This document shows, in pieces, positions 35,170-42,946 of a DNA stretch of 64,000 nt. The notes beneath the pieces are model-generated. The model had not been told where the DNA came from. It made no database searches and worked only from the letters and a program-made list of their open reading frames with translations. This stretch comes from a virus: positions 87,682 to 151,681 of the IMG/VR virus record IMGVR_UViG_3300046171_000193; one strand, given 5' to 3'. Made by a program: the position numbers and the translations under genes. How positions within the stretch are numbered: position 1 is the stretch's first letter; each line of letters begins with the position of its first letter.

Positions 35170-35634
35170 ATGACAAGTAATTTCGTATATCCACGGAACG
35201 CATTCTTAGGTTTCGACCACATCTTCGATCAGCTGGAGTCTATTCACAGCCACGCGAAGGATACTTATCCCCCACATAACGTAATTAAACACGACAATAT
35301 GAAATATGAGATTGAACTTGCTGTTGCAGGTTTCAATAAAGATCATATTGATATTGAAATCAAAGACCACGTGCTCACTATCACAGGTGATAGACCACAA
35401 AGGCGTGATCAAAATAGTTACGTTCACAAAGGGATTAGTGCTCGAAGGTTTAAGAAGTCGTATCGTCTAAGCGAATACACAGAAGTCACTGGAGCAGACA
35501 TGAAGGATGGGATTTTGACAGTCGGTTTAGAAGTCGTCCTACCAGAAGAGAAGCGTCCTCGTAAAATCAATATTGGTCAAAACGAGGTAATCAATGACAA
35601 ATCTACTAAAGAACTTCTTACAGAAGCTACGTAA
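35170..35634 (+). CDS. hsp20: Small heat shock protein Hsp20
   Basis: 154 residues. Alpha-crystallin domain with YEIELAVAGFNKDHIDIEIKDHVLTITGD, RRFKKSYRLSEYTEVTGADMKDGILTVGLE. The N-terminus (FLGFDHIFDQLES) is IbpA-like. It holds unfolded proteins in the cytoplasm; hsp20 genes are common in marine T4-like phages. AGGAGG precedes the start. Confidence 0.93.
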   Translation: MTSNFVYPRNAFLGFDHIFDQLESIHSHAKDTYPPHNVIKHDNMKYEIELAVAGFNKDHIDIEIKDHVLTITGDRPQRRDQNSYVHKGISARRFKKSYRLSEYTEVTGADMKDGILTVGLEVVLPEEKRPRKINIGQNEVINDKSTKELLTEAT

Positions 35635-35797
35635 CAGACAAACCTATAGAAACACTTATAATGAACTTTCAAGCCTTACAGATTATGAATTAAATGATAT
35701 TGGCATTACTCGAGGGGACATTAAAAGAGTAGCTATGGGAGATCCATCTTATCGATTAGTCACAGACTATAATGATAATCTGAAAGGATGGGTTTAA
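35594..35797 (+). CDS. DUF1127 (YjiS-like) small protein
   Basis: 67 residues. ELSSLTDYELNDIGITRGDIKRVA is the DUF1127 signature (LSxLxDxELxDIGIxRxDI). Such proteins are abundant in alphaproteobacteria, where some bind RNA or act in stress and phosphate responses. Its start lies inside the 3' end of hsp20, and it abuts the next DUF1127-like ORF. Confidence 0.82.
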   Translation: MTNLLKNFLQKLRNRQTYRNTYNELSSLTDYELNDIGITRGDIKRVAMGDPSYRLVTDYNDNLKGWV

Positions 35798-35961
35798 TGA
35801 CAATTATAACGTCTTATATATTCTCGCCATTGTCGGGATTGTGGTCTTCATTAGACCGTACTATGAAGGTGATAGGGTACTCACGGGCAGCGGCAGAACT
35901 AACGCGGCTTGGGTATCACGAGCAATCTAAACGGCTTATGATGGAATTTAAGAACTTATAA
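35797..35961 (+). CDS. Second DUF1127-like small protein
   Basis: 54 residues, ATG overlapping the preceding stop by one base. The C-terminus YSRAAAELTRLGYHEQSKRLMMEF follows the usual alphaproteobacterial DUF1127 pattern (RAAAELxRLGYHExxKRLM). The late promoter at 35957 overlaps its end. Function unknown; perhaps mimics a host regulator. Confidence 0.65.
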   Translation: MTIITSYIFSPLSGLWSSLDRTMKVIGYSRAAAELTRLGYHEQSKRLMMEFKNL

Positions 35962-35964
35962 ATA
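35957..35964 (+). promoter_or_regulatory. T4-type late promoter of the doxX operon
   Basis: Exact TATAAATA 24 bp before the gene at 35988, with AGAGGTG between. Confidence 0.78.
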
Positions 35965-35987
35965 AGAGAACAATAGTCAGAGGTGAT

Positions 35988-36395
35988 ATGATAAAAAACA
36001 TTGTTAATAAAATTCCAGAATTTTGTATGAGTCATTGGCTTTTTCGTATTCCATTGGCTATTGTTTTTCTACAGCAAGGCTTTAGTAAATTACCGGTAAC
36101 AATAGAAGGTGCAGAAAGTTTTGACTTGCCTTACATTGTGTGGTGGTTTGCAGCATACGGTGAGATCGGTGCTGGTATTGGCTTGCTTGTAGGCGGAGCC
36201 ATTATATGGCAGAAGCTAAAAGAAATTAATGATATTATAACTCGGTTCAGCGGTATTACAATTTGTAGTATTATGACAGGAGTTATATGGGTAGGTCAAC
36301 CAGAAAGTTTCTGGGATGTTATCTTGTACGATAACTTCCATGTGTTTCTTTGGGTTGGCGGTTTATATTTTGCACTGAGAGGTAATAGAACATGA
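35988..36395 (+). CDS. DoxX-like membrane protein
   Basis: 135 residues with four hydrophobic segments. FRIPLAIVFLQQGFSKLP and the later FAAYGEIGAGIGLLVGG and DNFHVFLWVGG follow the DoxX/DoxD pattern of small quinone-linked inner-membrane proteins. First gene of a run of small membrane proteins that ends with a pseudoazurin, so a link to respiration or redox balance is plausible. Overlaps the next gene by 4 bp. Confidence 0.68.
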   Translation: MIKNIVNKIPEFCMSHWLFRIPLAIVFLQQGFSKLPVTIEGAESFDLPYIVWWFAAYGEIGAGIGLLVGGAIIWQKLKEINDIITRFSGITICSIMTGVIWVGQPESFWDVILYDNFHVFLWVGGLYFALRGNRT

Positions 36396-36592
36396 GAGAG
36401 CAACTAATTAAGGCAGCTAGAATGCACGCAGAAGGTGAGCTAGAGCGGGCCAAAACTAATTTTGAGGTCTACTTAAATCATCCTGTAGGCATTGGTGAAC
36501 ATAGCGATATTGTTGAAGCTATGCAGAAAGAGCTAAGTACTATGGGTCATGCATCCGAACGATTAGAAATGCTAGCTAAGCATTTTGAATAA
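36392..36592 (+). CDS. Small conserved phage protein (MREQLIKAA family)
   Basis: 66 residues, all helical. REQLIKAARMHAEGELERAKTNFEVYLNHPVGIGEHSDIVEAM is, from memory, strongly conserved in marine T4-like phages, with no known function. Overlaps both neighbours (4 bp and 1 bp). Confidence 0.75.
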   Translation: MREQLIKAARMHAEGELERAKTNFEVYLNHPVGIGEHSDIVEAMQKELSTMGHASERLEMLAKHFE

Positions 36593-36747
36593 TGAGCGAG
36601 AACTATTGTACTACTAAAGGGCTAGGATGGGCCTTTCTAATTATTATTATTGGAATGGTAGGTATGCCTATTCTTGGGGCAGCGATTGCTTATCCAGACA
36701 ACTGTAAGCAGTCCATTCTTATTCCATGCATAGGACTAGGTGAATAA
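36592..36747 (+). CDS. Small single-span membrane protein
   Basis: 51 residues. One transmembrane helix at about residues 12-34 (AFLIIIIGMVGMPILG) and a short tail with two cysteines (NCKQSILIPC). The ATG overlaps the upstream stop by one base and the stop abuts the next ATG. Function unknown. Confidence 0.6.
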   Translation: MSENYCTTKGLGWAFLIIIIGMVGMPILGAAIAYPDNCKQSILIPCIGLGE

Positions 36748-36939
36748 ATGCACTTTACTATTATTAATAATAGCACAGGTGAAACATTTGATATGGAATT
36801 TGATTCTCATGAACAGAAAGAAAAGTGGCTTGATCTGTCCAAGGGGTTTAAATGCCTTGGTGAAGTACAAGGTGACTATCTTCCAACTCGTCACGTGAGA
36901 ATGAGAAACAAAGAGGAACACGCAGGATGGGGGAGTTAG
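36748..36939 (+). CDS. Small hypothetical protein
   Basis: 63 residues, soluble, beginning MHFTIINNSTGETFDMEFDS. No domain recognised. It is packed between membrane-protein genes and overlaps the next start by 13 bp. Confidence 0.55.
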   Translation: MHFTIINNSTGETFDMEFDSHEQKEKWLDLSKGFKCLGEVQGDYLPTRHVRMRNKEEHAGWGS

Positions 36940-37145
36940 ACCCAAGAGCAGAAGCTCAAGAAGAAGCCGAAGTAACATTTGACGCTTTTATGTTATGGAC
37001 AAAAAGAGTTACGATGTATGCTGCAATATTTCTTGGTATTGTTGTGTTTGGTTGTAATGCAGGAGTAGAAACTGGTAAAAATAAGACTGGCTCTCAATAT
37101 AACGGAGAACAGTACGACCCATATAATTTAAATAAGGATAAGTAA
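36927..37145 (+). CDS. Single-span membrane protein, weakly like aa3 oxidase subunit IV
   Basis: 72 residues. An acidic N-terminus, then EVTFDAFMLWTKRVTMYAAIFLGIVVFG with one membrane helix. The TFDAFMLWTKR pattern before the helix recalls the tiny alphaproteobacterial aa3-type cytochrome oxidase subunit IV (TYxGFLKLTK), but that is a weak match by eye. Neighbour to DoxX-like and pseudoazurin genes. Confidence 0.5.
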   Translation: MGELDPRAEAQEEAEVTFDAFMLWTKRVTMYAAIFLGIVVFGCNAGVETGKNKTGSQYNGEQYDPYNLNKDK

Positions 37146-37471
37146 TGAATGGAAGTATAAAAGCATTTCCTCCTATGGCTTTGTGGATAGTAGCCAAGGA
37201 AGGATGGAAGAGTATAATGACTATAGAGCATTCGCCTCTTCGTAAACTACCACCTCAACTCGGATTAATGGTATTTTTAATTCTGTCAGTTATGTGGAGT
37301 GGTATCTTTGCTGCTCTTATAAGCAATCCATACATATTTGGTTGGACAGCTGGCGGACATGTTCTAGTTATTTCCGGAATTTTTATAACAGCAATCGTTC
37401 ATCAGCAGGCTGATAAGTATCCCACACACATGAAGTATAGTGGAAGAAGCGCTAATGGTGAACACGAATAA
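37145..37471 (+). CDS. Two-span membrane protein
   Basis: 108 residues with two hydrophobic helices (about residues 41-62 and 68-87). HSPLRKLPPQLGLMVFLILSVMWSGIF recalls a conserved small membrane protein of marine T4-like phages. Function unknown; coupled to the upstream gene by a one-base overlap. Confidence 0.6.
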   Translation: MNGSIKAFPPMALWIVAKEGWKSIMTIEHSPLRKLPPQLGLMVFLILSVMWSGIFAALISNPYIFGWTAGGHVLVISGIFITAIVHQQADKYPTHMKYSGRSANGEHE

Positions 37472-37480
37472 GGATAAGAT

Positions 37481-37912
37481 ATGAATAAAGCTCTAATATT
37501 TACTATGGTACTTACCTTTTTGAGTACTATGATTATATCAGCTGCTAACGCAGGAGATATTACTATTGAAATGTTGAACAAACGTGACGATGGACAAAAG
37601 ATGGTTTACTCTGCAGATATTGCTAGAGTAGAAGTAGGTACTACAATAACATGGATTCCGACGTCAAAAGGACATAACGTAGAATTTATTGCTGGACCTG
37701 ATGAATGGGATATGCCGAAGAAATCAAAGAACAATAAAGAAGTTTCTATTACCTTTGATGTTCCAGGCGTTTATGTATATCAATGTACGCCACACGCAAC
37801 AATGGGCATGATTGCTTTAGTTGTAGTTGGTGATGGTGATAATGACGTATCTAAAGCAAAGGTACGAGGAAAGTCTAAAAGAAAGCTAAAGGAACTTTTA
37901 AAGGAGCTGTAA
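37481..37912 (+). CDS. Pseudoazurin-like blue copper protein
   Basis: 143 residues. A signal peptide (residues 1-24, cut after AANA) sends it to the periplasm. Cupredoxin fold with the type 1 copper ligands His65 (KGHNVEF), Cys102 and His105 (QCTPHATMGM) and Met110, at the exact pseudoazurin spacing C-x2-H-x4-M. TPHATMGMIALVVVGD is pseudoazurin wording, not plastocyanin. Pseudoazurin carries electrons from cytochrome bc1 to terminal or denitrification reductases in proteobacteria. The basic C-terminal tail (KAKVRGKSKRKLKELLKEL) is an unusual extension. Confidence 0.87.
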   Translation: MNKALIFTMVLTFLSTMIISAANAGDITIEMLNKRDDGQKMVYSADIARVEVGTTITWIPTSKGHNVEFIAGPDEWDMPKKSKNNKEVSITFDVPGVYVYQCTPHATMGMIALVVVGDGDNDVSKAKVRGKSKRKLKELLKEL

Positions 37913-37956
37913 TGCTTGATCCTGATCACTCATATCGAAAAAAAGTTGGAAAATAA
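37912..37956 (+). CDS. Possible 14-residue micro-ORF
   Basis: MLDPDHSYRKKVGK, ATG overlapping the pseudoazurin stop (TAATG) behind a strong AAAGGAG. It ends at the terminator. Could be a leader or spurious. Confidence 0.3.
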   Translation: MLDPDHSYRKKVGK

Positions 37957-37981
37957 AAAGGGCGCTTCGGCGCCTTTTTTT
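37956..37981 (+). terminator. Intrinsic terminator before the polymerase gene (TTCG tetraloop)
   Basis: AAAAGGGCGC, TTCG, GCGCC and a seven-T run. It closes the pseudoazurin operon and separates it from the gp43 promoter two bases on. Confidence 0.92.
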
Positions 37982-37982
37982 G

Positions 37983-38011
37983 TTTACATTGCCCGCAAAG
38001 TGTGATAGAAT
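37983..38011 (+). promoter_or_regulatory. Sigma70-like phage promoter of gp43
   Basis: TTTACA (37983-37988), 17-bp spacer ending GTGTGA, TAGAAT (38006-38011), then GGAGG and the TTG start of gp43. Confidence 0.85.
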
Positions 38012-38034
38012 AAGTATATCGTTGGAGGTTTAAT

Positions 38035-40545
38035 TTGTCATTTTATACATCAGTCAATCGCTATGGGTCTCAGATCCTATATTGTGGCTATAACGACAAT
38101 GGCGTACGTGTCGAAAAGAAAATAAAGTTTGCGCCCACACTTTTTATTCCAAGTAAAAATAAAAATACCGAGTGGCTTGCCCTTGATGGCACGCCAGTAG
38201 AACCTTTAGGTTTTCCCACAATGAGGGATGCCAAGAATTTTGTAGATCAATACAAAGATGTTGATGGTATGAAAGTCTATGGCAATACTAATTATATTCA
38301 TCAATGCATTACAGACATGTTTCCGGAAGAAATTAAGTTTAAACCAAGTCAAGTAAATGTTGTAAACTTTGATATTGAGGTTGCTTCTGACGATGGCTTT
38401 CCAAAACCAGAAGAAGCAATTCAGCCAATTATTTCTATTGCTTTAAAATCAAGTCAGTCATCAATATATCACGTTTGGGGTTTAGGAGATTACGATTATG
38501 AAAAATGTAATATTGAAATGCATGGCGATCTTATACAATATCGTAAGTTCGATACCGAAGAAGCTTTATTGGCTAGCTTCCATAAGTTTTGGTGCGCTAA
38601 CAGGCCGGACATCGTCACTGGTTGGAACAGTCGCTTTTTCGATATTCCTTACCTTATTAATCGCATCGCACGTATTGGAACTATTGAAGCCGTAAAAAGA
38701 TTATCACCATGGAATATGGTAAACGAACGTAATACAGAAATTACTGGCCGTACACAGTATGGCTATGAGATTGTTGGCATACAACAAGCCGACTATCTCG
38801 AACTATTTAAGAAATTTGGTTATTCATATGGCGCACAAGAATCATACAAGCTTGATCACATTGCTCACGTTGTTCTCGGTGAAAAGAAGTTATCTTACGA
38901 AGAACATGGCAATCTATATACCCTGTATAAAGAAGATCATCAAAAGTTTATAGACTATAATATCAAAGACGTTCAGCTCGTCAATCGCATCGAAGAAAAG
39001 ATGGGGCTTATTCAGCTGGCACAGACTATGGCATATCGTGGCGGTGTTAATCTCCAAGATACATTCGGCACTACGGCCATATGGGATTCTATTATCTATC
39101 GCGAGCTTAACAAGAAAAAGATTGCCATACCACCTAACTATGAAAAGATTAAGAATCCGTATCCAGGCGGTTATGTAAAAGAGCCACAAGTTGGTTTACA
39201 TGATTGGGTTGTATCTTTCGATCTTAATTCTCTGTATCCAAACCTAATTGTACAATACAATATGTCACCAGAGACTCTTGTGGGTCAGACAGAGCGATCT
39301 GGTGTCGATCACTATCTTAACATAGACGGTAAAGTTTCGTCTGAACATTCTGTTGCTGCAAATGGTTCAACATATCGTAAAGACTTTCAAGGCATTTTAC
39401 CTAAGATTATTGAAGCATATTATGCTGAGCGTACGCAAATTAAAAAAGAAATGCTGAGTATCGAGCAAGAGTATCAGAAAAACAAAACGGTTGAACTCGA
39501 GCGAGAGATTAATCGATATAACAATCGCCAAATGGCTATTAAAATTCTACTTAATTCTCTCTATGGCGCGCTCGGTAATAAATACTTTAGATACTTTGAT
39601 ATGCGTATGGCCGAAGGTATTACCCTATCAGGCCAGTTATCAGTCATATGGGCCGAAAGAGCCATTAACAAGGAGATGAACAATGTTCTCAAAACTAGAG
39701 ACGTGGACTACGTTATTGCGATTGATACTGATTCTCTCTATATTAACATGGGCGCTTTGGTAGAACAATTTAAACCTAAAGATCCAGTCAAGTTTCTTGA
39801 TCAGATATGCTCAGACCATTTTGAAAAGATATTAACTAAATCGTATGCCAAATTGTTTGACAAGATGAATGCATATAAACCTCGTATGGAGATGGGCCGA
39901 GAAGTCATTGCTGATCGTGGTATCTGGACTGCAAAGAAGCGTTACATTTTAAACGTGCACAATTCTGAAGGAGTTCAATACGCTGAACCAAAGCTTAAGA
40001 TCATGGGCATTGAAGCCATTAAGTCTTCAACTCCAGAGGTTGTACGCGATAAGTTTAAGAAGGCATTTAAGATTATTATAAGCGGTAACGAGAAAGACAC
40101 ACAACAATTTATTACCAACTTCTATAATGAGTTTAGGTCTCTTCCACCTGAAAACATTTCTTTCCCACGTGGTGCACGTGAAGTAACTAAGTGGGCAACA
40201 AAAAAAGGTGAAAAAATCGCATATAAAAAGGGAACGCCTATTCACATCCGTGGCAGTTTGTTGTATAATGGTCTTATCGATAAATATAATTTACATAAGA
40301 AATATGCCAAGATTCAGAATGGCGAGAAGGTAAAGTTTTGTTATCTCAGGACACCTAATCCAATTCATGAAAATGTGATTGCGTTTCCTGATTACTTGCC
40401 AAAAGAATTTGGCTTAGAAAAATATGTGGATTATGACTTACAGTTTTCTAAAACGTTTAGCGATCCGCTTAAACCGATTTTAGATCCGACTGGATGGTTT
40501 ATTAATTATGATAACTCAAACACGTTGGAGGAATTCTTTGTATGA
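38035..40545 (+). CDS. gp43: DNA polymerase gp43 (family B)
   Basis: 836 residues, uninterrupted. Exonuclease motifs NFDIEVAS (~residue 111), GWNSRFFDIPYL and YNIKDVQLV; polymerase motif A DLNSLYPN (~396-403), motif B KILLNSLYGALGN, motif C AIDTDSLY (~562-569). TTG start with GGAGG 6 bp upstream. It replicates the phage genome with gp45 and gp44/62. Proofreading residues all look present. Confidence 0.96.
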   Translation: MSFYTSVNRYGSQILYCGYNDNGVRVEKKIKFAPTLFIPSKNKNTEWLALDGTPVEPLGFPTMRDAKNFVDQYKDVDGMKVYGNTNYIHQCITDMFPEEIKFKPSQVNVVNFDIEVASDDGFPKPEEAIQPIISIALKSSQSSIYHVWGLGDYDYEKCNIEMHGDLIQYRKFDTEEALLASFHKFWCANRPDIVTGWNSRFFDIPYLINRIARIGTIEAVKRLSPWNMVNERNTEITGRTQYGYEIVGIQQADYLELFKKFGYSYGAQESYKLDHIAHVVLGEKKLSYEEHGNLYTLYKEDHQKFIDYNIKDVQLVNRIEEKMGLIQLAQTMAYRGGVNLQDTFGTTAIWDSIIYRELNKKKIAIPPNYEKIKNPYPGGYVKEPQVGLHDWVVSFDLNSLYPNLIVQYNMSPETLVGQTERSGVDHYLNIDGKVSSEHSVAANGSTYRKDFQGILPKIIEAYYAERTQIKKEMLSIEQEYQKNKTVELEREINRYNNRQMAIKILLNSLYGALGNKYFRYFDMRMAEGITLSGQLSVIWAERAINKEMNNVLKTRDVDYVIAIDTDSLYINMGALVEQFKPKDPVKFLDQICSDHFEKILTKSYAKLFDKMNAYKPRMEMGREVIADRGIWTAKKRYILNVHNSEGVQYAEPKLKIMGIEAIKSSTPEVVRDKFKKAFKIIISGNEKDTQQFITNFYNEFRSLPPENISFPRGAREVTKWATKKGEKIAYKKGTPIHIRGSLLYNGLIDKYNLHKKYAKIQNGEKVKFCYLRTPNPIHENVIAFPDYLPKEFGLEKYVDYDLQFSKTFSDPLKPILDPTGWFINYDNSNTLEEFFV

Positions 40546-40751
40546 CAAACTGGCTAAAAAGACTTTTGTATGACAAGTACGAAGTCACAATATGGTTTAC
40601 AGAAGATGGCAAGAAAACTAAAAGTTTCTTTGAATTAACTGAACTAAATAAGATTGACCAAACATCTTTGCGCGGTAGAGATATGGATGGTCGTAAAATT
40701 AATATCAAGACTACCGAGAAATTTGATTATCAAGTGAGGAAAATATACTAA
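40542..40751 (+). CDS. Small hypothetical protein downstream of gp43
   Basis: 69 residues (TNWLKRLLYDKYEVTIWF...EKFDYQVRKIY). A protein with a similar FDYxxRKIY end follows gp43 in marine T4-like phages, from memory. Overlaps gp43 by 4 bp. Function unknown. Confidence 0.68.
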   Translation: MTNWLKRLLYDKYEVTIWFTEDGKKTKSFFELTELNKIDQTSLRGRDMDGRKINIKTTEKFDYQVRKIY

Positions 40752-41161
40752 TGAGTGATTGGGCTAATGACATTTATATGATGCATAATAAGTTTGGCGT
40801 CAAAGAATGGTTCGAAAAAAATAAAGATGATAAAGATCTCATGCGGAAATATATTATGTTTCGTATGCTTATGATCGGTGAAGAATATCAAGAAACATTA
40901 TCTGCTATTAATAACTCTGACGCTGAAGAAGTTGTTGATGGTTTGATTGACATGTGTGTCTTTGCTATCGGCACTCTTGATGTTATGGGAGTAGATGCTA
41001 ATAAAGCATGGGACAAAGTCTATGAAGCTAATATGGCTAAGACACCAGGTGTGAAAGTTGGTAGACCAAATAAATTCGGTTTGCCTGATTTAATTAAACC
41101 TGCCGGATGGCAAGGTCCTGATCATGATGGAAACCATGGCGATATCCCTAACACTATTTAA
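40751..41161 (+). CDS. MazG-like NTP pyrophosphohydrolase
   Basis: 136 residues. All-alpha NTP-PPase signature: GEEYQETLSAI and AEEVVDGLIDMCVFAIGTLD supply the metal-binding Glu/Glu/Asp helix pair; EANMAKTPGVKVGRPN is a typical phage-type C-terminus. It hydrolyses nucleoside triphosphates, perhaps dCTP or an alarmone; relevant because of the gp42-like gene downstream. Confidence 0.78.
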   Translation: MSDWANDIYMMHNKFGVKEWFEKNKDDKDLMRKYIMFRMLMIGEEYQETLSAINNSDAEEVVDGLIDMCVFAIGTLDVMGVDANKAWDKVYEANMAKTPGVKVGRPNKFGLPDLIKPAGWQGPDHDGNHGDIPNTI

Positions 41162-42065
41162 AAGCGTCTTTGATAATAAGACGCATCGTAGAATGGACTT
41201 CGAAGACTGGCAACAGTTCTCGGAGCTTTTCTACAAACTGTCTAAACAACCTTTGAAGGGAAAGAAAGATGCGCAACTTATATCACCAGCTGTATACGTT
41301 CCTGATACAACTAGGGCCAACAAGAATGTGGATGCTTGGGCAGGTTGGGCTGCTATTGATGTTGATGATCACGCTTTTAAAGGCAAACTAGAAGATGAAC
41401 TTAATGAGCGCTTTGGTAATTACACATATGTGTGTTATAGTACCGCTAGTAGCACTCATGAATTTCCAAAGTTTCGTGTGGTTTTCCCGCTTAAAAGTTC
41501 GGTTGAGCAAGATAAGATCAAGCACTTCTGGTATGCGCTCAACTCAGAGCTTGGTAACATGGCAGACAAACAGACTAAAGACTTATCTCGTATGTATTAT
41601 ATTCCTGCAACTTACGATAACGCTTATAACTTCATCTTCTCTAATGATAATGGCGAATATGTTGATCCAGCCAAACTCATGGGAAAATATGAGTATGCAC
41701 AAAAATCAAGCAAAAACTTTATCGACAGACTCCCTGAAGCTTTACAAAAACAAGTTCTTGAACACAAAAAATCAAAACTAGATAATACAAATATAGTATG
41801 GACAAGTTATCGTGACTGCCCTTTCTGGCCAAAGAAATTAGCTAGCGAATACCAGATTATATCTAATACAGGTTGGTATCATAAAATGTATCAGATAATG
41901 GTTGCGGTTGCGGCAAGAGCTGTTGAACGACAGTATCCAATCACATCACATGAGATAACTAATCTATGTCGAGAGTTTGATATGGGAACCGGTAACTGGT
42001 ATGAGAATCGTCCTATGGACGTAGAAGCAGATAGGGCATTAGAATATGTGTACAAAAACATTTAA
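41136..42065 (+). CDS. Archaeo-eukaryotic primase-like protein
   Basis: About 309 residues from the third Met of the ORF (first ATG at 41124). AGWAAIDVDDHAFKG gives a DxD-type motif I; CYSTASSTHEFPKFRVVFPL matches motif II (SxH) of AEP primases used with replicons and viruses; the C-terminal third is helical. I do not see a T4 gp61 primase in this window, so this could be the helicase partner, but it may be elsewhere. Metal residues and function are inferred. Confidence 0.5.
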   Translation: MAISLTLFKSVFDNKTHRRMDFEDWQQFSELFYKLSKQPLKGKKDAQLISPAVYVPDTTRANKNVDAWAGWAAIDVDDHAFKGKLEDELNERFGNYTYVCYSTASSTHEFPKFRVVFPLKSSVEQDKIKHFWYALNSELGNMADKQTKDLSRMYYIPATYDNAYNFIFSNDNGEYVDPAKLMGKYEYAQKSSKNFIDRLPEALQKQVLEHKKSKLDNTNIVWTSYRDCPFWPKKLASEYQIISNTGWYHKMYQIMVAVAARAVERQYPITSHEITNLCREFDMGTGNWYENRPMDVEADRALEYVYKNI

Positions 42066-42077
42066 ATGTGTTATAAT
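42049..42077 (+). promoter_or_regulatory. Sigma70-like phage promoter
   Basis: TGTACA (42049-42054), 17-bp spacer ending ATGTGT, TATAAT (42072-42077), in the 3' end of the primase-like gene and 21 bp before the next ATG. Confidence 0.82.
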
Positions 42078-42097
42078 AGAATGAGAAAGGATATATT

Positions 42098-42415
42098 ATG
42101 AAAACAAAAACTATGTTCGAAAAAACAAAAGATGGCAGCTATCAGGGATTTAATTTTTATCACCTTAATAAAACCGGAGAATATCAATTACGTTTTTACG
42201 TTGATAACTATTTTGGTAAAAAAGGCAAAAAGTATAATCAATGGTGTGGTAGTGGATGTCGATTTAATACACGGTGCGAAGCAATGGATTTCGGAATATT
42301 CGTATGTAAGAATCTTAAAACCTCAAAAGATTTTACTGTAATCAGAGATTTCTTAACAAGTAATGCAAAATTTTTAAAATCTACGTCTATTGACTTAATG
42401 GAGTTCGCAGCATGA
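42098..42415 (+). CDS. Hypothetical protein
   Basis: 105 residues, basic, aromatic-rich (YQGFNFYHLNKTGEYQLRFYVDNYFG), with CGSGCRFNTRC that could bind metal. AAAGGA precedes the ATG and a strong promoter lies upstream. No family recognised. Confidence 0.6.
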   Translation: MKTKTMFEKTKDGSYQGFNFYHLNKTGEYQLRFYVDNYFGKKGKKYNQWCGSGCRFNTRCEAMDFGIFVCKNLKTSKDFTVIRDFLTSNAKFLKSTSIDLMEFAA

Positions 42416-42756
42416 AAGAATCACTAAAAGTCCTGCAAGAATGTGCAGAAATTCAAGCAAGAAAATCTAACGACTATCAGAACGAAAACTCACGTATTCG
42501 TCAAGCTGATTATTATCCACGTGGCGTTATGTCAATCATGGAATTGATTAACACAAAGACTATTCGTCTATGGTCTGTACTCGAAGCTATGGAAAATGAT
42601 CCTAACTATGAGCCTAACTTTGAAGGTGTCGAAGACTCGCTCAAAGATCTAATTAATTATTCTTCTTTTGCTGTTGCGTATGCCCGCGGTAAGATTGACG
42701 GTCAAGATCCTAACAGAGATTTTTTAAATAGGGCAAAGAAAAATGACGAAGTATGA
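42412..42756 (+). CDS. DUF1599-like, nucleotide modification-associated domain
   Basis: 114 residues. ARKSNDYQNENSRIRQADYYPRGVMSIMELINTKTIRLWSVLEA and DSLKDLINYSSFAVAYA match the all-helical DUF1599 (nucleotide modification-associated domain 1) pattern. That family is often linked with phage DNA modification loci; here gp42- and hypermodification-like genes lie 3-6 kb downstream. Overlaps the upstream gene by 4 bp. Confidence 0.65.
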   Translation: MKESLKVLQECAEIQARKSNDYQNENSRIRQADYYPRGVMSIMELINTKTIRLWSVLEAMENDPNYEPNFEGVEDSLKDLINYSSFAVAYARGKIDGQDPNRDFLNRAKKNDEV

Positions 42757-42946
42757 AGAAATAGATTTATTAAAAAGAAATATTCAGGATTTGCAAAGAC
42801 AATTACAGGATGCTTATATTAGAATCAAGGAATTAACTGGTGAGATTCCTGATGGAACTGGTCATGGTCCAGCTATTGTAGATGATGGGTGGGCAGATGA
42901 AACTGATATTCAAATCATGTCTACTAGTAGAGGGCACAACCAATAA
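42743..42946 (+). CDS. Small coiled-coil protein
   Basis: 67 residues; residues 3-33 form a heptad-like helix (IDLLKRNIQDLQRQLQDAYIRIKEL), the rest is acidic and disordered. Overlaps both neighbours. Function unknown. Confidence 0.6.
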   Translation: MTKYEEIDLLKRNIQDLQRQLQDAYIRIKELTGEIPDGTGHGPAIVDDGWADETDIQIMSTSRGHNQ

